From the NCBI RefSeq assembly GCF_042655485.1, contig NZ_JBHSMC010000014.1, positions 310,001-374,000 on the forward strand: DNA of 64,000 nt, given 5' to 3'. Below the pieces are notes generated by a model. The model was not told where the DNA came from. It was given only the letters and a program-made list of their open reading frames with translations, and did no database searches. The translations under genes were made by a program, and so were the position numbers. This DNA comes from Lederbergia graminis (GTDB lineage Bacteria; Bacillota; Bacilli; Bacillales; Bacillaceae_C). Shown one piece after another: positions 50,661 to 60,039 of this stretch; positions within the stretch are counted from its first letter, which is position 1, and every line of letters starts with the position of its first letter.

Positions 50661-50700
50661 TAGACAAAGACACCTAGATGTGGAGCGCTAGGTGTCTTTG
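50661..50700. terminator. second hairpin downstream of fnr
   Basis: AAAGACACCTAG, loop, CTAGGTGTCTTT; on the minus strand a T-rich tail follows (TTTGTCTATTTTAAAATA). It acts as a backup terminator for fnr or an end of the neighbouring repeat. Confidence 0.6.
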
Positions 50701-50707
50701 GTGATAA

Positions 50708-50742
50708 TTAAAAATGACTTGCCTAAAAGCAAGTCATTTACA
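50708..50742 (-). terminator. terminator of fnr
   Basis: On the minus strand AAATGACTTGC-TTTTAG-GCAAGTCATTT followed by TTAATT, starting 4 bp after the fnr stop codon. Confidence 0.85.
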
Positions 50743-50745
50743 ACA

Positions 50746-51414
50746 TTATTCTATATTACAGATTTCAATTGGACAGTTTTCACAGTGGATTTCGTCCTTT
50801 AATGCTTGGAGATCATGGATGAGTATCTTCCCATCTATGATAGATATTTTTCCATCTTTCTTTAATGAACTAAGTAACCGGTTTACTACTTCACGGCTCA
50901 TCCCGCAAAAATTTGCTAATTCCTGATTTGTGAAGGCAATATCAATTAGGATTCCATCGGATTGTTGAATACCATAACTGTTTGTCATTCGGATCAATGT
51001 GGAGTAAAGGGCACCTTTTTTTCCGTGTAATATAAGGTCACGGAATTTGGATTGTGATTTTTGCTGGTCAATGCTCATTTGCTTCATTACTTCTATATTT
51101 AAGGTAGGATTTAATAACAACTTTTCTTCTAAATCTTCTTTTTTTATTTTAGAATAAGTTCCATCTTCTAACACTTTTGCATGAACATTATAAATAGAAA
51201 AATTACAGAAAAGCATAACTTCACTAATGAAATCACCAGCACCGCATATGCGGAAAGTTAGTTCTCGTCCGTCGGGTGTGATTTTTCCAATCCGCACTTT
51301 TCCGGAGTGGATTAAATAAATTCCGTCTGCAGTATCCCCTTCGCGGAATAGAAATGTACCTTTGTTCATTTCCTTCTCCATTTTTTCAATCGTAGAGAGG
51401 TTCGCAAACACCAT
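50746..51414 (-). CDS. fnr: Fnr, oxygen-responsive Crp/Fnr-family regulator
   Basis: 222 residues: cyclic-nucleotide-binding-like beta-roll (about 15-115, FLFREGDTADGIYLIHSGKV), dimerisation helix, and HTH (about 160-195, FTNQELANFCGMSREVVNRLL). The C-terminus has Cys-x2-Cys-x4-Cys (CENCPIEIC; Cys211, 214, 219), the arrangement that binds the 4Fe-4S cluster in B. subtilis Fnr; the block HGKKGALYSTLIR is also shared with that protein. Active without oxygen, it would control respiration genes, here probably the adjacent ba3 oxidase through the box at 50237. The ATG at 51414 lacks a good ribosome binding site; the ATG at 51369 has GGAG 6 nt upstream but would shorten the beta-roll. Confidence 0.93.
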   Translation of the reverse strand: MVFANLSTIEKMEKEMNKGTFLFREGDTADGIYLIHSGKVRIGKITPDGRELTFRICGAGDFISEVMLFCNFSIYNVHAKVLEDGTYSKIKKEDLEEKLLLNPTLNIEVMKQMSIDQQKSQSKFRDLILHGKKGALYSTLIRMTNSYGIQQSDGILIDIAFTNQELANFCGMSREVVNRLLSSLKKDGKISIIDGKILIHDLQALKDEIHCENCPIEICNIE

Positions 51415-51589
51415 GGAAGAGTTATCGTTTTATTTATTCACATTTTATCCCACCAAAATTAAATTGTTATATATGTAGTATATCATGATAATTTACTAGT
51501 ATGGCTTTTTATACATGGGAAAATGTTCCGTGAATTAGATGTAAAAACCAAAAATAAAAAAGATATAATGTGCTAAAAATATAGACGTT

Positions 51590-52207
51590 ATGATGAAAAG
51601 AATAATGCTTTATACGGTGTTGCTCGTTGCTCTAGTCTTTGGTTTTAGTTCAAATACGGAAGCTGCCACTACCTATACAGTAAAACCTGGGGATAGTCTG
51701 TGGAAAATTTCCGTAAGATACCAAGTGGGATTAAGTGAGATAATAGCTGCGAATCCGCAATTTAAAAATCCAAACTTAATCTATCCGAATCAAAAGGTAT
51801 ACATTCCAGATCTTTCAGCACAAAAAGGTGTAGAAAGTGAAGTTCTTCGCTTAACAAATATCGAAAGGGCAAAGGTAGGTGCACCAGCACTAAAGATGGA
51901 TTGGGAATTACAACGAGTTGCTCGAATCAAATCGGAAGATATGCGCGATCGTAACTACTTCAGTCACCAAAGTCCAACATATGGAAGTCCTTTTGATATG
52001 ATGAAGGCATTTAGAATTTCCTATCGTTCTGCCGCGGAGAATATTGCAGCTGGACAAACTTCTGCACAGGCAGTAGTTAATTCATGGATGAATAGTCCAG
52101 GACATAAGCAAAATATGCTAAATCCTGCATATACACATTTAGGAGCTGGATATGCACGTGGTGGATCTTACGGTCATTATTGGACTCAAATGTTTATCAA
52201 AAAATAG
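51590..52207 (+). CDS. secreted LysM-CAP domain protein (YkwD-like)
   Basis: 205 residues: signal peptide (1-25), LysM peptidoglycan-binding domain (27-72: YTVKPGDSLWKISVRY, IYPNQKVYIP) and a CAP/SCP domain (about 80-205: LTNIERAKVGAPAL, DRNYFSHQSP, AAENIAAGQ, VVNSWMNSPGHKQNML, HYWTQMF). The CAP cavity histidines and glutamate are all present. It is exported and held on the cell wall or spore cortex; bacterial CAP function is unresolved. The double ATG has only a weak upstream ribosome binding site. TATAAT lies about 22 bp upstream. Confidence 0.9.
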   Translation: MMKRIMLYTVLLVALVFGFSSNTEAATTYTVKPGDSLWKISVRYQVGLSEIIAANPQFKNPNLIYPNQKVYIPDLSAQKGVESEVLRLTNIERAKVGAPALKMDWELQRVARIKSEDMRDRNYFSHQSPTYGSPFDMMKAFRISYRSAAENIAAGQTSAQAVVNSWMNSPGHKQNMLNPAYTHLGAGYARGGSYGHYWTQMFIKK

Positions 52208-52239
52208 GAGGAAGTAAAGAGTATTATTAATTAGTCAAT

Positions 52240-52280
52240 CTAAGGAAACTAATTCGTCAATGAATTGGTTTCCTTTTTTT
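52240..52280 (+). terminator. terminator of the LysM-CAP gene
   Basis: AAGGAAACTAATTC-GTCAAT-GAATTGGTTTCCTT followed by TTTTTT. Confidence 0.88.
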
Positions 52281-52287
52281 TATACAG

Positions 52288-52474
52288 GCTCTGTTAAACT
52301 CTGTTGTTGATTTTCGCTCTTGTACACTCGCTTTCCGCGGACACGGCCTCAGCTAACTTGGCAAAGAAAACCGCTTTGCCAAGTGGATCTTCGGCTCGTG
52401 CTGTTCCCGCAGGAATCTCGTGTACATCCGCTACAATCAACTAAGTTGTTACCAACAATGAAACTTAACAGAGC
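52288..52474. repeat. interspersed repeat with GCTCTGTTAAA inverted ends (long copy)
   Basis: 187-bp version of the element at 789-892, with the same ends (GCTCTGTTAAA at 52288 and TTAACAGAGC to 52474) and the same right half. It contains an extra ~85 bp in the left half, including CGCTTTCCGCGGACACGG and an AACTTGGCAAAG...CTTTGCCAAGT hairpin. The short copy may be a deletion derivative. Non-coding. Confidence 0.75.
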
Positions 52475-52591
52475 CTATATGTAAAAAAACATATGACATT
52501 TGTCATTCAGATTTGATTACATTGGTTACTTCATCACCCAAATTAATAATAGTAATATTCGAAGTAAGAGATTAATGGGGGTGTTTTCGTG

Positions 52592-53491
52592 ATGGATAGT
52601 GTTGTTGAGATTAAACAATTGACGAAGGTGTTTAAGAATACGAAAGCAGTTGACGGTGTATCATTTTCGATTAAGCAAGGGGAAGTTGTTGCGATTCTTG
52701 GCCCAAATGGTGCAGGAAAAACGACAACTATGTTAATGATGTTAGGGCTATTAAATCCGACGGCTGGTGTAGCAAGGTTATTTAACGAAGATGCAAAAGC
52801 AATTAGTGTCCGTGAAAGAATTGGTGTGATGTTACAAGAGGTAAGTGTGATGGATGCGATGAAAGTGAAGGAATTAATTAAGTTATTTCAAAGTTATTAT
52901 CCAAATCCCCTTGAGATGGAGAAGCTAGTTCGCTTGTCAGGGTTAAGTGAACAAGATTTAAATAAACGCACAGAAAAGTTATCTGGTGGTCAGAAAAGGC
53001 GAGTTGGTTTTGCTTTGGCACTTGCAGGAAATCCAGAATTGTTATTCTTTGATGAACCAACAGTTGGAATGGATATTTCGGCTCGAAAGGTGTTTTGGGA
53101 AACAGTAAGGGAACTTTCAGAACAAGGAAAGACCATTATTTTCACCACGCATTATTTGCAAGAAGCAGATGATATTGCAAGTAGGATAATTTTATTTAAT
53201 GAAGGTTCCATTGTAGCCGATGGAAATCCAGCTGATATTAAGAAAAAACTGTCAAAGCAGTCGGTATCTTTTATTGCAAAAAATGATATCAATAAGGAGC
53301 TTTTTGTTCAGCTTCCATTTGTGTCAGATGTATTCCAAAAGAATGACAGAATGTATATTGTTACCGATGATACAGATTCAATATTGGCGACTATTTTTAA
53401 GGGGAATTTGCAAGTACAAGATATTCAAATTGAAAAAGGGCGACTAGAAGAGGCCTTTGAGCAATTAACGGTAGATAGGGAGGCGGTGTAA
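52592..53491 (+). CDS. ABC transporter ATP-binding protein, YvfR-like
   Basis: 299 residues with Walker A GPNGAGKTTT, Q-loop VMLQEVSVMD, signature KLSGGQKRRVGFAL, Walker B ELLFFDEPTVGMD and H-loop FTTHYLQEADDI, plus a C-terminal extension. Gene order (ATPase, permease, kinase, regulator) matches B. subtilis yvfRSTU. The ATG at 52592 has GGGGGTG 8 nt upstream. The stop is followed 0 bp later by the permease ATG, so they are coupled. Confidence 0.92.
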   Translation: MDSVVEIKQLTKVFKNTKAVDGVSFSIKQGEVVAILGPNGAGKTTTMLMMLGLLNPTAGVARLFNEDAKAISVRERIGVMLQEVSVMDAMKVKELIKLFQSYYPNPLEMEKLVRLSGLSEQDLNKRTEKLSGGQKRRVGFALALAGNPELLFFDEPTVGMDISARKVFWETVRELSEQGKTIIFTTHYLQEADDIASRIILFNEGSIVADGNPADIKKKLSKQSVSFIAKNDINKELFVQLPFVSDVFQKNDRMYIVTDDTDSILATIFKGNLQVQDIQIEKGRLEEAFEQLTVDREAV

Positions 53492-54229
53492 ATGAAAATG
53501 CTCCTAACACAATGTAAGGTCGAGATATTGCGTGTTTTCCGGAACCCTTATTACATTTTTTGGTCGTTATTTATGCCAATCGTTTTCTACTTTATTTTTA
53601 CAAGAGTTGTAAATTTGGATGTACCTGACAAAGCGTTGTGGGATGCACACTTTTTAATGTCCATGACGAGTTTTAGTGTGATGGGGAGTGCGATTATGAC
53701 GCTTGGCATTAGAATGGTAGAAGAGCGTTCAAAAGGCTGGACAACATTTATGAGAGTAACTCCCTTAACGGACACAATATATTTTTTTTCCAAAATGATT
53801 GGTCAGAGCATGGTCCATGTTTTTTCGATATTAATTATTTTCCTTGCTGGTGGTTTAGTAAATGGAATAGAGCTCACAGTCTTTGAGTGGATTTCTAGTG
53901 CCTTTTGGATTTTGCTTGCATCTATGCCATTTTTAGCTCTCGGAGTATTGGTCGGGATGATGAAGCGTGTAGATACTGCTGCAGGAGTAAGCAATATTAT
54001 ATACATGATTTTAGCGATAACGGGTGGTATGTATATGCCGTTTGATATTTTACCAAAAACAGTGCAAGCGATAGGTTCTTGGTTACCTGCTTTTCATTTT
54101 GGAAATGGAGCATGGGAAATTATACGAGGAAATGGACCTGAAATTTTGAATATTGCCATTTTAGCCGCATATCTGATTGTTTTCATGTTATTATCAACAT
54201 ATATAAGAAGGAAACAGGAAGCGGTGTAA
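53492..54229 (+). CDS. ABC-2 permease, YvfS-like
   Basis: 245 residues with six membrane helices of the ABC2_membrane type, including YIFWSLFMPIVFYFIFTRVV at TM1 and the PFLALGVLVGMMKRV segment. It forms the membrane part of the exporter with the preceding ATPase. The substrate is unknown; the paired two-component system suggests a response to a membrane-active compound. Confidence 0.9.
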   Translation: MKMLLTQCKVEILRVFRNPYYIFWSLFMPIVFYFIFTRVVNLDVPDKALWDAHFLMSMTSFSVMGSAIMTLGIRMVEERSKGWTTFMRVTPLTDTIYFFSKMIGQSMVHVFSILIIFLAGGLVNGIELTVFEWISSAFWILLASMPFLALGVLVGMMKRVDTAAGVSNIIYMILAITGGMYMPFDILPKTVQAIGSWLPAFHFGNGAWEIIRGNGPEILNIAILAAYLIVFMLLSTYIRRKQEAV

Positions 54230-54232
54230 GAA

Positions 54233-55351
54233 TTGAAGGACTTTCAACTCTTTCCGAAAAGATTTGGTCTATTACCATATGTTTTTCTTATTTATTTAAT
54301 CATGCCACTGTATTATGTTGTGATGGAAGCTGGGATCAAAGCAGTAATCGGTTATATTTTATTAACAATATTCCTAGTTTCCTATCAGCAATTATATTGG
54401 ATACAAAATGTGAAATTATATGTATGTTGGATTGCAGTCCAGATAGCCATTGTCGTGGTGTTAAGTGTTTTTTATGAACCGTATAACCTATTTATGGGAT
54501 TTTTCCCTTCTCATTTTATTGGTTGGTTTGAAAAGAAAAAACATTTTCATATTGCTTTAGTCATATTCGGTGTTGTAATGCTGATTACGAATGTAATTGT
54601 TAGTTTTCAAGGTTTTAATTTTTTATTCTTCCTGCCATTTTTATTTGTCATGATCATTTCTCCATATGGAGTGAGATCGATGAACAGGCGTATTGAACTG
54701 GAAATGCAGTTGGATCAGGCGAATGAACAGTTAAAAATGCTAGTAAAAAGAGAAGAAAGAGTGCGAATTGCTCGTGATCTCCATGATACTCTAGGGCATA
54801 CACTTTCACTTATAACACTGCAAAGCCAGCTTGTACAAAGATTGGCAGATAAAAATCCAGACCGTGTAAAGCAAGAGGCAAAAGAGATTGAAATGACTTC
54901 ACGATCCGCTCTACAGCAAGTTCGTGAACTTGTATCTGATATGCGAGCTATATCTATTAAAGAAGAGCTAGCACAGATGCAGCAAATTATTGAAGCAGCA
55001 GGGATAGCCTTCCATTCGGATATAGATGATAGTGCATTGGAATTATCTTTATTACAGCAAAATATCATTGGACTCTGTCTCCGTGAAGCAGGTACAAATA
55101 TTGTCAGACATAGTAATGCGTCACAATGCCAACTCTCTATTAAAAAGGGGAAGGGCCATTTTATTATTCGGGTAGATGATGACGGTATTGGATTCAACGA
55201 ACATGAAGTAAAGGGGAATGGCTTGAAAGGTATGAAGGAAAGGTTAGAGCTAATTAATGGAGAGCTGTTTATTAGATCGGAACAAGGGACAACAATCATT
55301 ATGAGAATTCCAATTGTGCTGAGGCAAGAGAAAGAAGAGATTGCCATATGA
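54233..55351 (+). CDS. sensor histidine kinase, YvfT/DesK-like
   Basis: 372 residues: about five membrane helices in the first 155 residues, HisKA_3 with the phospho-His in RVRIARDLHDTLGHTLSLITL, and a HATPase domain (CLREAGTNIVRHSNASQ, DDDGIGFN, GNGLKGMKERLELI). Starts at TTG (54233) with GGAAGCGGTG upstream and overlaps the regulator gene by 4 nt. Part of the yvfRSTU-like operon, so it senses a signal linked to the ABC exporter. Confidence 0.9.
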   Translation: MKDFQLFPKRFGLLPYVFLIYLIMPLYYVVMEAGIKAVIGYILLTIFLVSYQQLYWIQNVKLYVCWIAVQIAIVVVLSVFYEPYNLFMGFFPSHFIGWFEKKKHFHIALVIFGVVMLITNVIVSFQGFNFLFFLPFLFVMIISPYGVRSMNRRIELEMQLDQANEQLKMLVKREERVRIARDLHDTLGHTLSLITLQSQLVQRLADKNPDRVKQEAKEIEMTSRSALQQVRELVSDMRAISIKEELAQMQQIIEAAGIAFHSDIDDSALELSLLQQNIIGLCLREAGTNIVRHSNASQCQLSIKKGKGHFIIRVDDDGIGFNEHEVKGNGLKGMKERLELINGELFIRSEQGTTIIMRIPIVLRQEKEEIAI

Positions 55352-55950
55352 TTCGAATCGTAATAGCGGAAGATCAGAGAATATTGCGTGGAGCGCTAGG
55401 GGCATTACTCGATTTTGAAGATGATATGGAAGTGGTTGGACAGTCGGAGAACGGAGAAGAGGCTTTAAAGCTTGTCCAAGATTTACAACCAGATGTTTGT
55501 TTACTTGATATTGAGATGCCTGTAATGAGTGGGCTGATGGTAGCTGAAAAATTAAAAGAAATAGGTTCCAACTGCCGAGTAATAATATTGACGACATTTG
55601 CACGTCCAGGATATTTTGAAAGAGCGATAAAAGCAGGAGTTCATGGTTATTTACTTAAAGATGGATCTGTAGAGGAACTAGCAGAATCCCTTCGCAGAGT
55701 GATGCAAGGGAAGAGGGAATTTTCTCAAGAACTAATCTTGAACTCGTATCAAGAGGATAATCCATTGACCGAGAGGGAGCAAGAGATTTTATTACTAGCT
55801 GCTTCTGGAAAAACTTCTAAGGAAATTTCAAAAGAGTTGTTTTTGTCATCAGGAACAGTCCGAAACTACATGTCTGAAATACTGCAAAAACTCGAAGCGA
55901 AAAATAAAATAGAAGCCATTGCAAAGGCAGAGGAAATGGGATGGATATAG
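55348..55950 (+). CDS. LuxR/NarL-family response regulator, YvfU-like
   Basis: 200 residues, the same length as YvfU. Receiver domain with IRIVIAEDQRILRGALGALL, phospho-Asp in VCLLDIEMPVMSG and Lys in YLLKDGS; LuxR HTH at about 135-195 (PLTEREQEILLLAASGKTSKEI, GTVRNYMSEILQKL). Partner of the overlapping kinase. Last gene of the operon, with its own terminator. Confidence 0.92.
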   Translation: MIRIVIAEDQRILRGALGALLDFEDDMEVVGQSENGEEALKLVQDLQPDVCLLDIEMPVMSGLMVAEKLKEIGSNCRVIILTTFARPGYFERAIKAGVHGYLLKDGSVEELAESLRRVMQGKREFSQELILNSYQEDNPLTEREQEILLLAASGKTSKEISKELFLSSGTVRNYMSEILQKLEAKNKIEAIAKAEEMGWI

Positions 55951-55952
55951 GA

Positions 55953-55988
55953 AACGGGGTAGTCTAATAAGGGACTATCCCGTTTTTT
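55953..55988 (+). terminator. terminator of the YvfRSTU-like operon
   Basis: AACGGGGTAGTC-TAATAAG-GGACTATCCCGTT followed by TTTTG. Confidence 0.9.
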
Positions 55989-56028
55989 GATCTGCTGTAT
56001 TCATTAGGAGCGCCTTCCGCTTTTTTGC

Positions 56029-57975
56029 TCAGAATGCTCCAGCTCCACCGCCGCCGCCAGATCCACCACTGCTTCCGGTTGAGCTTCCACTAGAGTTGCC
56101 TCTATAGTAAGTGCTTCTGATTGTTCTATAATTATATGAGTATATAGTAGCTGTATCTAATGGCGATATTAAGAATGGATATATCGCTTCCGTAGCAGAT
56201 GCTGTAATTGATTCTCCATAAAACGCATGGAAGTATTCTACTCTACCTAAGGCAATCGCATGTTGGTAACAACGTTCTGTATTTAGGCTATTAGATGATA
56301 TTTCTAACTCATTTTTCTTTACTGCTTTTCGCCATTTCTTCATGCCTTTATATAAGGAGGCACCACGATATGTTGTGTATGCTTCAGGTAGAAAGACAGA
56401 TATGAGCATGAATGTAAACGGCAATACTTGTAAGTTTTCTGTTCCATAATCCATTCCCATCATATTCATGACAATTAAACTTATAAAGTAGAAGATAGTA
56501 AAGTATATCCGTCCTCGTTTTTTATATAAAACAAATAAATAGATCAAAATTAATGAGATGGTGCCGATAAAGATCGCAAACATGCTACTCATGGAGAGTA
56601 ATATCCCACTTACTGCAATCCATACAATCCATAAAGGGGTTAGCACATAATGTAGTACTTTTCTAAAAAATACAGGTTTCACTAATTCATGTAGTTCTTT
56701 GTCTGCTGCTGCGAGTTTCTTCCAATCTTTATAAAACATTTTAAATGTCTGCTCGGCTTTTTTTAACTCCCCTAATTTGCGCCAGTTTTCTTTATGATCT
56801 CTCATGGTTCTCACTGGAATCTGATCGAGAGAAAAATACTTCTTGCCATTTTCGCTTTTTGTAAACAACCAGTTGATAAGAAACTTTTCGTGCTCTGCAA
56901 GTTCAGCTGTTGACTTTTCTAAAACAAATTTAAACGTATAATCCGGACTGTTCTGATTATCGGTATCATTTGTTTCAACACGTTCAACCGAGACAATACC
57001 GTTTTGATATAGTCGGAAGAGGGCAGCGTTAATGTCTTGAGGCTGAAATTTCAAATGTCTTAATAAAGCAGTTAATGTAAAAGAGTCCATTTGTTCTACT
57101 TGCGAAAAGCGTAGTGGTCTAGTCATTAAGCGTGCAATTCGACGAGGATAAAATATAGAATATAGACAAAGGATAAGTAAGAAAATTAGGAAGACACTAT
57201 TCGTAGATTCCAATTTTGGTAACCATTGTGTACGACGCTTTAACTTTTTATCATAGTCTGCCTCTTCTTGTAAGAAAGTTGGTAGCATTTCTTCCTTCTT
57301 TGTATAATCCATTTCATTCAGGAAGTCATTAGGGAATAATAGCCTTAATTCAAAAGGTTCTCCCCCTGGTAGTTTTTTATTATGATAATAAAGTCCCCCT
57401 CCTCTTAATTCATAGGTTCCTCCTGTTAAGTCATGCATAAAACCATAAGAATTATCGGGGAGCTGTGACTTTCCATATAAAGAAACGAATATCTCTAAGT
57501 CGTTTAAATCGTCTTCTCCCATTTCATCAAAGAATCGCCAATAAAATTCACCGATGTCCTCATATTTCCTTATAGCATCTTTCAATCTGTAGCGATAAAA
57601 GACTTTTTTTGTTTCATCTTTAGAAGATTGATATATTTTGAACGTATAATTATCTTTTTCGACTTTAAGTGGATCGATGTCTTTAGGGATGTTCCCCATG
57701 ACCGCATCATCCGGTACTTTGTAAGCTTCAAAAAACTCAAAACCATTAAAATCGTCATCACCGATTATTCTTGTTGTTCCGTTGTATGAACCATTAAAAG
57801 TATATGTATAAAGCTCCTCTACGTATAAATCACCATCAGGCAAAATAAACGCATGGATATCAACGGAGTCAATCGAAAAGGAGCGAGCATCTGCGGAAGA
57901 AGGACTTAAGAATAAAGTAAGAATAATGGCACTGAAAAATAAAGTGATATATCTAAAGTGCAATGAACATTTCAA
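56029..57975 (-). CDS. DUF2207 membrane protein with glycine-rich tail
   Basis: 648 residues: signal peptide (1-30), extracytoplasmic DUF2207 beta domain (about 32-260: SIDSVDIHAFILPDGDLYVE, FYWRFFDEM), a membrane helix near 265-285, a cytosolic helical domain, further helices near 440-530, and a C-terminal Ser/Gly tail (SSGGSGGGGGAGAF) as usual in this family. The function of DUF2207 proteins (YciQ-like) is unknown. Monocistronic. The 78-bp gap downstream holds the convergent operon's terminator. Confidence 0.88.
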   Translation of the reverse strand: MKCSLHFRYITLFFSAIILTLFLSPSSADARSFSIDSVDIHAFILPDGDLYVEELYTYTFNGSYNGTTRIIGDDDFNGFEFFEAYKVPDDAVMGNIPKDIDPLKVEKDNYTFKIYQSSKDETKKVFYRYRLKDAIRKYEDIGEFYWRFFDEMGEDDLNDLEIFVSLYGKSQLPDNSYGFMHDLTGGTYELRGGGLYYHNKKLPGGEPFELRLLFPNDFLNEMDYTKKEEMLPTFLQEEADYDKKLKRRTQWLPKLESTNSVFLIFLLILCLYSIFYPRRIARLMTRPLRFSQVEQMDSFTLTALLRHLKFQPQDINAALFRLYQNGIVSVERVETNDTDNQNSPDYTFKFVLEKSTAELAEHEKFLINWLFTKSENGKKYFSLDQIPVRTMRDHKENWRKLGELKKAEQTFKMFYKDWKKLAAADKELHELVKPVFFRKVLHYVLTPLWIVWIAVSGILLSMSSMFAIFIGTISLILIYLFVLYKKRGRIYFTIFYFISLIVMNMMGMDYGTENLQVLPFTFMLISVFLPEAYTTYRGASLYKGMKKWRKAVKKNELEISSNSLNTERCYQHAIALGRVEYFHAFYGESITASATEAIYPFLISPLDTATIYSYNYRTIRSTYYRGNSSGSSTGSSGGSGGGGGAGAF

Positions 57976-58029
57976 CCCCTTAATTATCTAATAACATTAG
58001 TATATCAAAGGTATTCATTAAAAATGATC

Positions 58030-58066
58030 AGACAAAATGCCCATGAACAAAGTTCCGATGGGCATG
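58030..58066 (-). terminator. terminator of the signal peptidase gene
   Basis: On the minus strand ATGCCCAT, 13-nt loop, ATGGGCAT, then TTTGTCTG. The T-run is short. Confidence 0.65.
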
Positions 58067-58076
58067 TGTTTAGTGA

Positions 58077-58643
58077 TTATTTAGTTAATCGAAGGTTGCT
58101 TAATGGATAAATGACGAATTTACTAATTCCAATGATTCTGTCTTCCGAAATATATCCAAGTGAATTACCAAATAAGTCCGAGCGACTATCAACACTTCGG
58201 AGGCGATTATCTCCCATGACGAAGAAATGATTGTCTGGTACTTTAAGTGGTCCAAAATCAGAAGTTAATTTACGTCCATTATCATGAGCTCTTTTTTTGT
58301 TTTCACTTAAATAGGGCTCGTCTATAAATTCCCCATTAATAAATAATTTGTCATCTTTCATCTCAATTAATTCTCCAGGCATACCGATAACTCGTTTTAC
58401 ATAGTTTTTATCATTAACTGTATCATTAATTATCACGATATCTCCTCGGTTTACTTCACCAATCCAAGTGATTGTTCGCGTTACGATGATTCGTTCACGA
58501 TCATGAAGTGTAGGCTCCATGGATGCACCATCTACTGTCACTGGTGAAAAGAGAAAAGTGCGGATAATTAGTGCTAAAAGAAAAGCGAGAATTAATGATT
58601 TTAACCAATTAATCTCTTTTTCTCGCAAAAAACTAACTTTCAT
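58077..58643 (-). CDS. lepB: type I signal peptidase
   Basis: 188 residues, the Sip-type size of Gram-positive bacteria. A single N-terminal membrane helix (about 14-32) is followed by the catalytic Ser41 in VDGASMEPTL, Lys83 in NYVKRVIGMPGE, and the conserved box VMGDNRLRSVDSR. It removes signal peptides from exported preproteins on the outer face of the membrane, a demand visible nearby (GH2, YibQ, LysM-CAP and DUF2207 proteins). Probably one of several paralogues; SipS, SipT or SipU cannot be distinguished here. Confidence 0.94.
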   Translation of the reverse strand: MKVSFLREKEINWLKSLILAFLLALIIRTFLFSPVTVDGASMEPTLHDRERIIVTRTITWIGEVNRGDIVIINDTVNDKNYVKRVIGMPGELIEMKDDKLFINGEFIDEPYLSENKKRAHDNGRKLTSDFGPLKVPDNHFFVMGDNRLRSVDSRSDLFGNSLGYISEDRIIGISKFVIYPLSNLRLTK

Positions 58644-58842
58644 TATTTAACCCCCACTTATGATTTGTCTTGATAGACTATCGCAATTCGTTTCTTTTTG
58701 ATAAAATTCGAGTAATATATATGCGAACATCTTAATGTTTATTATATATATTCTATGTTTTTTTGAGAATGCCTGCACGGATGTTGATTTTATATTTACG
58801 AATATTGTAGAATTTTTTCATGATGAAAGGAGCTGAGGGTAA

Positions 58843-59223
58843 GTGTGGCAAGAGTTTAAGAAGTTTGCTATTAAAGGTAATGTGTTAGATTTGGCTGTAG
58901 CAGTGGTGATTGGAACAGCTTTTGGTAAAATAGTATCATCACTTGTAGATAATATTATTATGCCACTCGTAGGGGTTCTTCTTGGTGGTAGAAGTTTTGA
59001 GAAGCTCTCATATAGTATTAATGATGCAGTTATTCAGTATGGAGTATTTATTCAGAGTATTGTTGATTTCTTTATTATTGCCTTTTCTATCTTTTTGTTT
59101 ATTCGAGTTATTGATAGGTTGAAGCATAAGAAAGTTGAAGAGGTAGTGGAGGAAAAAGTGGTTGTTGCCCCTGAAGTGGAGTTACTAACAGAAATAAGAG
59201 ATTTATTGAAAAAACAATCATGA
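58843..59223 (+). CDS. mscL: large-conductance mechanosensitive channel MscL
   Basis: 126 residues: cytosolic N-terminal helix (WQEFKKFAIKGNVLDLAVAV), TM1 with the pore-lining VVIGTAFGKIVSSLVDNIIMP, periplasm-side loop, TM2 (about 68-90, FIQSIVDFFIIAFSIFLFI) and C-terminal bundle. Opens under membrane tension to release solutes on osmotic downshock. The start is GTG with GAGGG upstream. Confidence 0.95.
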   Translation: MWQEFKKFAIKGNVLDLAVAVVIGTAFGKIVSSLVDNIIMPLVGVLLGGRSFEKLSYSINDAVIQYGVFIQSIVDFFIIAFSIFLFIRVIDRLKHKKVEEVVEEKVVVAPEVELLTEIRDLLKKQS

Positions 59224-59226
59224 AAC

Positions 59227-59263
59227 TAAAAAATCCAGAGCAGAAAATAGCTCTGGATTTTTT
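59227..59263. terminator. bidirectional terminator between mscL and yceI
   Basis: AAAAAATCCAGAGC-AGAAAATA-GCTCTGGATTTTTT: a perfect stem between convergent genes. Confidence 0.92.
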
Positions 59264-59278
59264 AAATTTGCTAATGTA

Positions 59279-59818
59279 TTATCCTTCTATTCTTTCTGCT
59301 TCAATTTCGATGGTTATTTTAATGTCATCTCCGACTAATACGCCGCCTGTTTCTAGGGCTGCATTCCATGTTAATCCGTAATCGCTGCGTTTAATTTTAC
59401 CTTCTGCACTGAATCCGGCTTTTTCTGCACCACTCATAGGGTCTTTTGCTAAACCTTCAAATGTAACATTGAATGTTTCTTGCTTTGTAACTCCATGTAG
59501 GGAAACATCTCCAGTTACTTTATATTCATCTTCATCCGTTTTTTCGATTTTAGTAGTCGTAAATGTGAGGTTTGGGTATTGCTCTACATCAAAGAAATCT
59601 GCTGAACGCAAGTGGTTGTCTCGATCATTGTTACGTGTATTGATACTTGCTACATCAATTGTAAATTGAATGCTTGCAGTTGTTAAATCAGTTGGAGTTG
59701 CTTCTATTTCTGCAGTAAATTGATCAAATGTACCTTTTACTTTTGAAACCATCATATGCTTTACAGAGAAACCAACTTCGCTATGAGCGCCATCAACTTT
59801 CCATTTAGATAATCCCAT
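59279..59818 (-). CDS. YceI-family lipocalin-like protein
   Basis: 179 residues, with no signal peptide. YceI signatures are WKVDGAHSEVGFSVKHMMVSKVKG at the start, NRDNHLRSADFFDVEQYPN and a C-terminal DYGLTWNAALETGGVLVGDDI. The fold is an extended lipocalin-like barrel that binds isoprenoids such as polyprenyl chains or quinones. The ATG at 59818 has GGAGG 8 nt upstream; the track to 59833 would start on it. Monocistronic. Confidence 0.92.
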   Translation of the reverse strand: MGLSKWKVDGAHSEVGFSVKHMMVSKVKGTFDQFTAEIEATPTDLTTASIQFTIDVASINTRNNDRDNHLRSADFFDVEQYPNLTFTTTKIEKTDEDEYKVTGDVSLHGVTKQETFNVTFEGLAKDPMSGAEKAGFSAEGKIKRSDYGLTWNAALETGGVLVGDDIKITIEIEAERIEG

Positions 59819-60039
59819 TCTTATTACCTCCAATTAATTATTGTCTTACAAAAAGTAAGTTGCTGTGTTTATTATAGTTTAGGATATCTCGAATGTAAAG
59901 TATTATTTTGGATGTGAAATGCCACAATAATTAAATAGAATGTTAAGACGTAAAGTTTTTCTAAAGATTTTGACATTCTAATCTGAAAAATGAATAATGA
60001 TGCTAAGAAGATAGTTGTAGTAAAAGGAGTGATTTTTGT

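Noticed and set aside
54715..55347. 210-codon ORF on the minus strand
   Set aside because: It is antisense to the YvfT-like kinase gene, Ser/Cys-rich with no domain and no ribosome binding site; a shadow.
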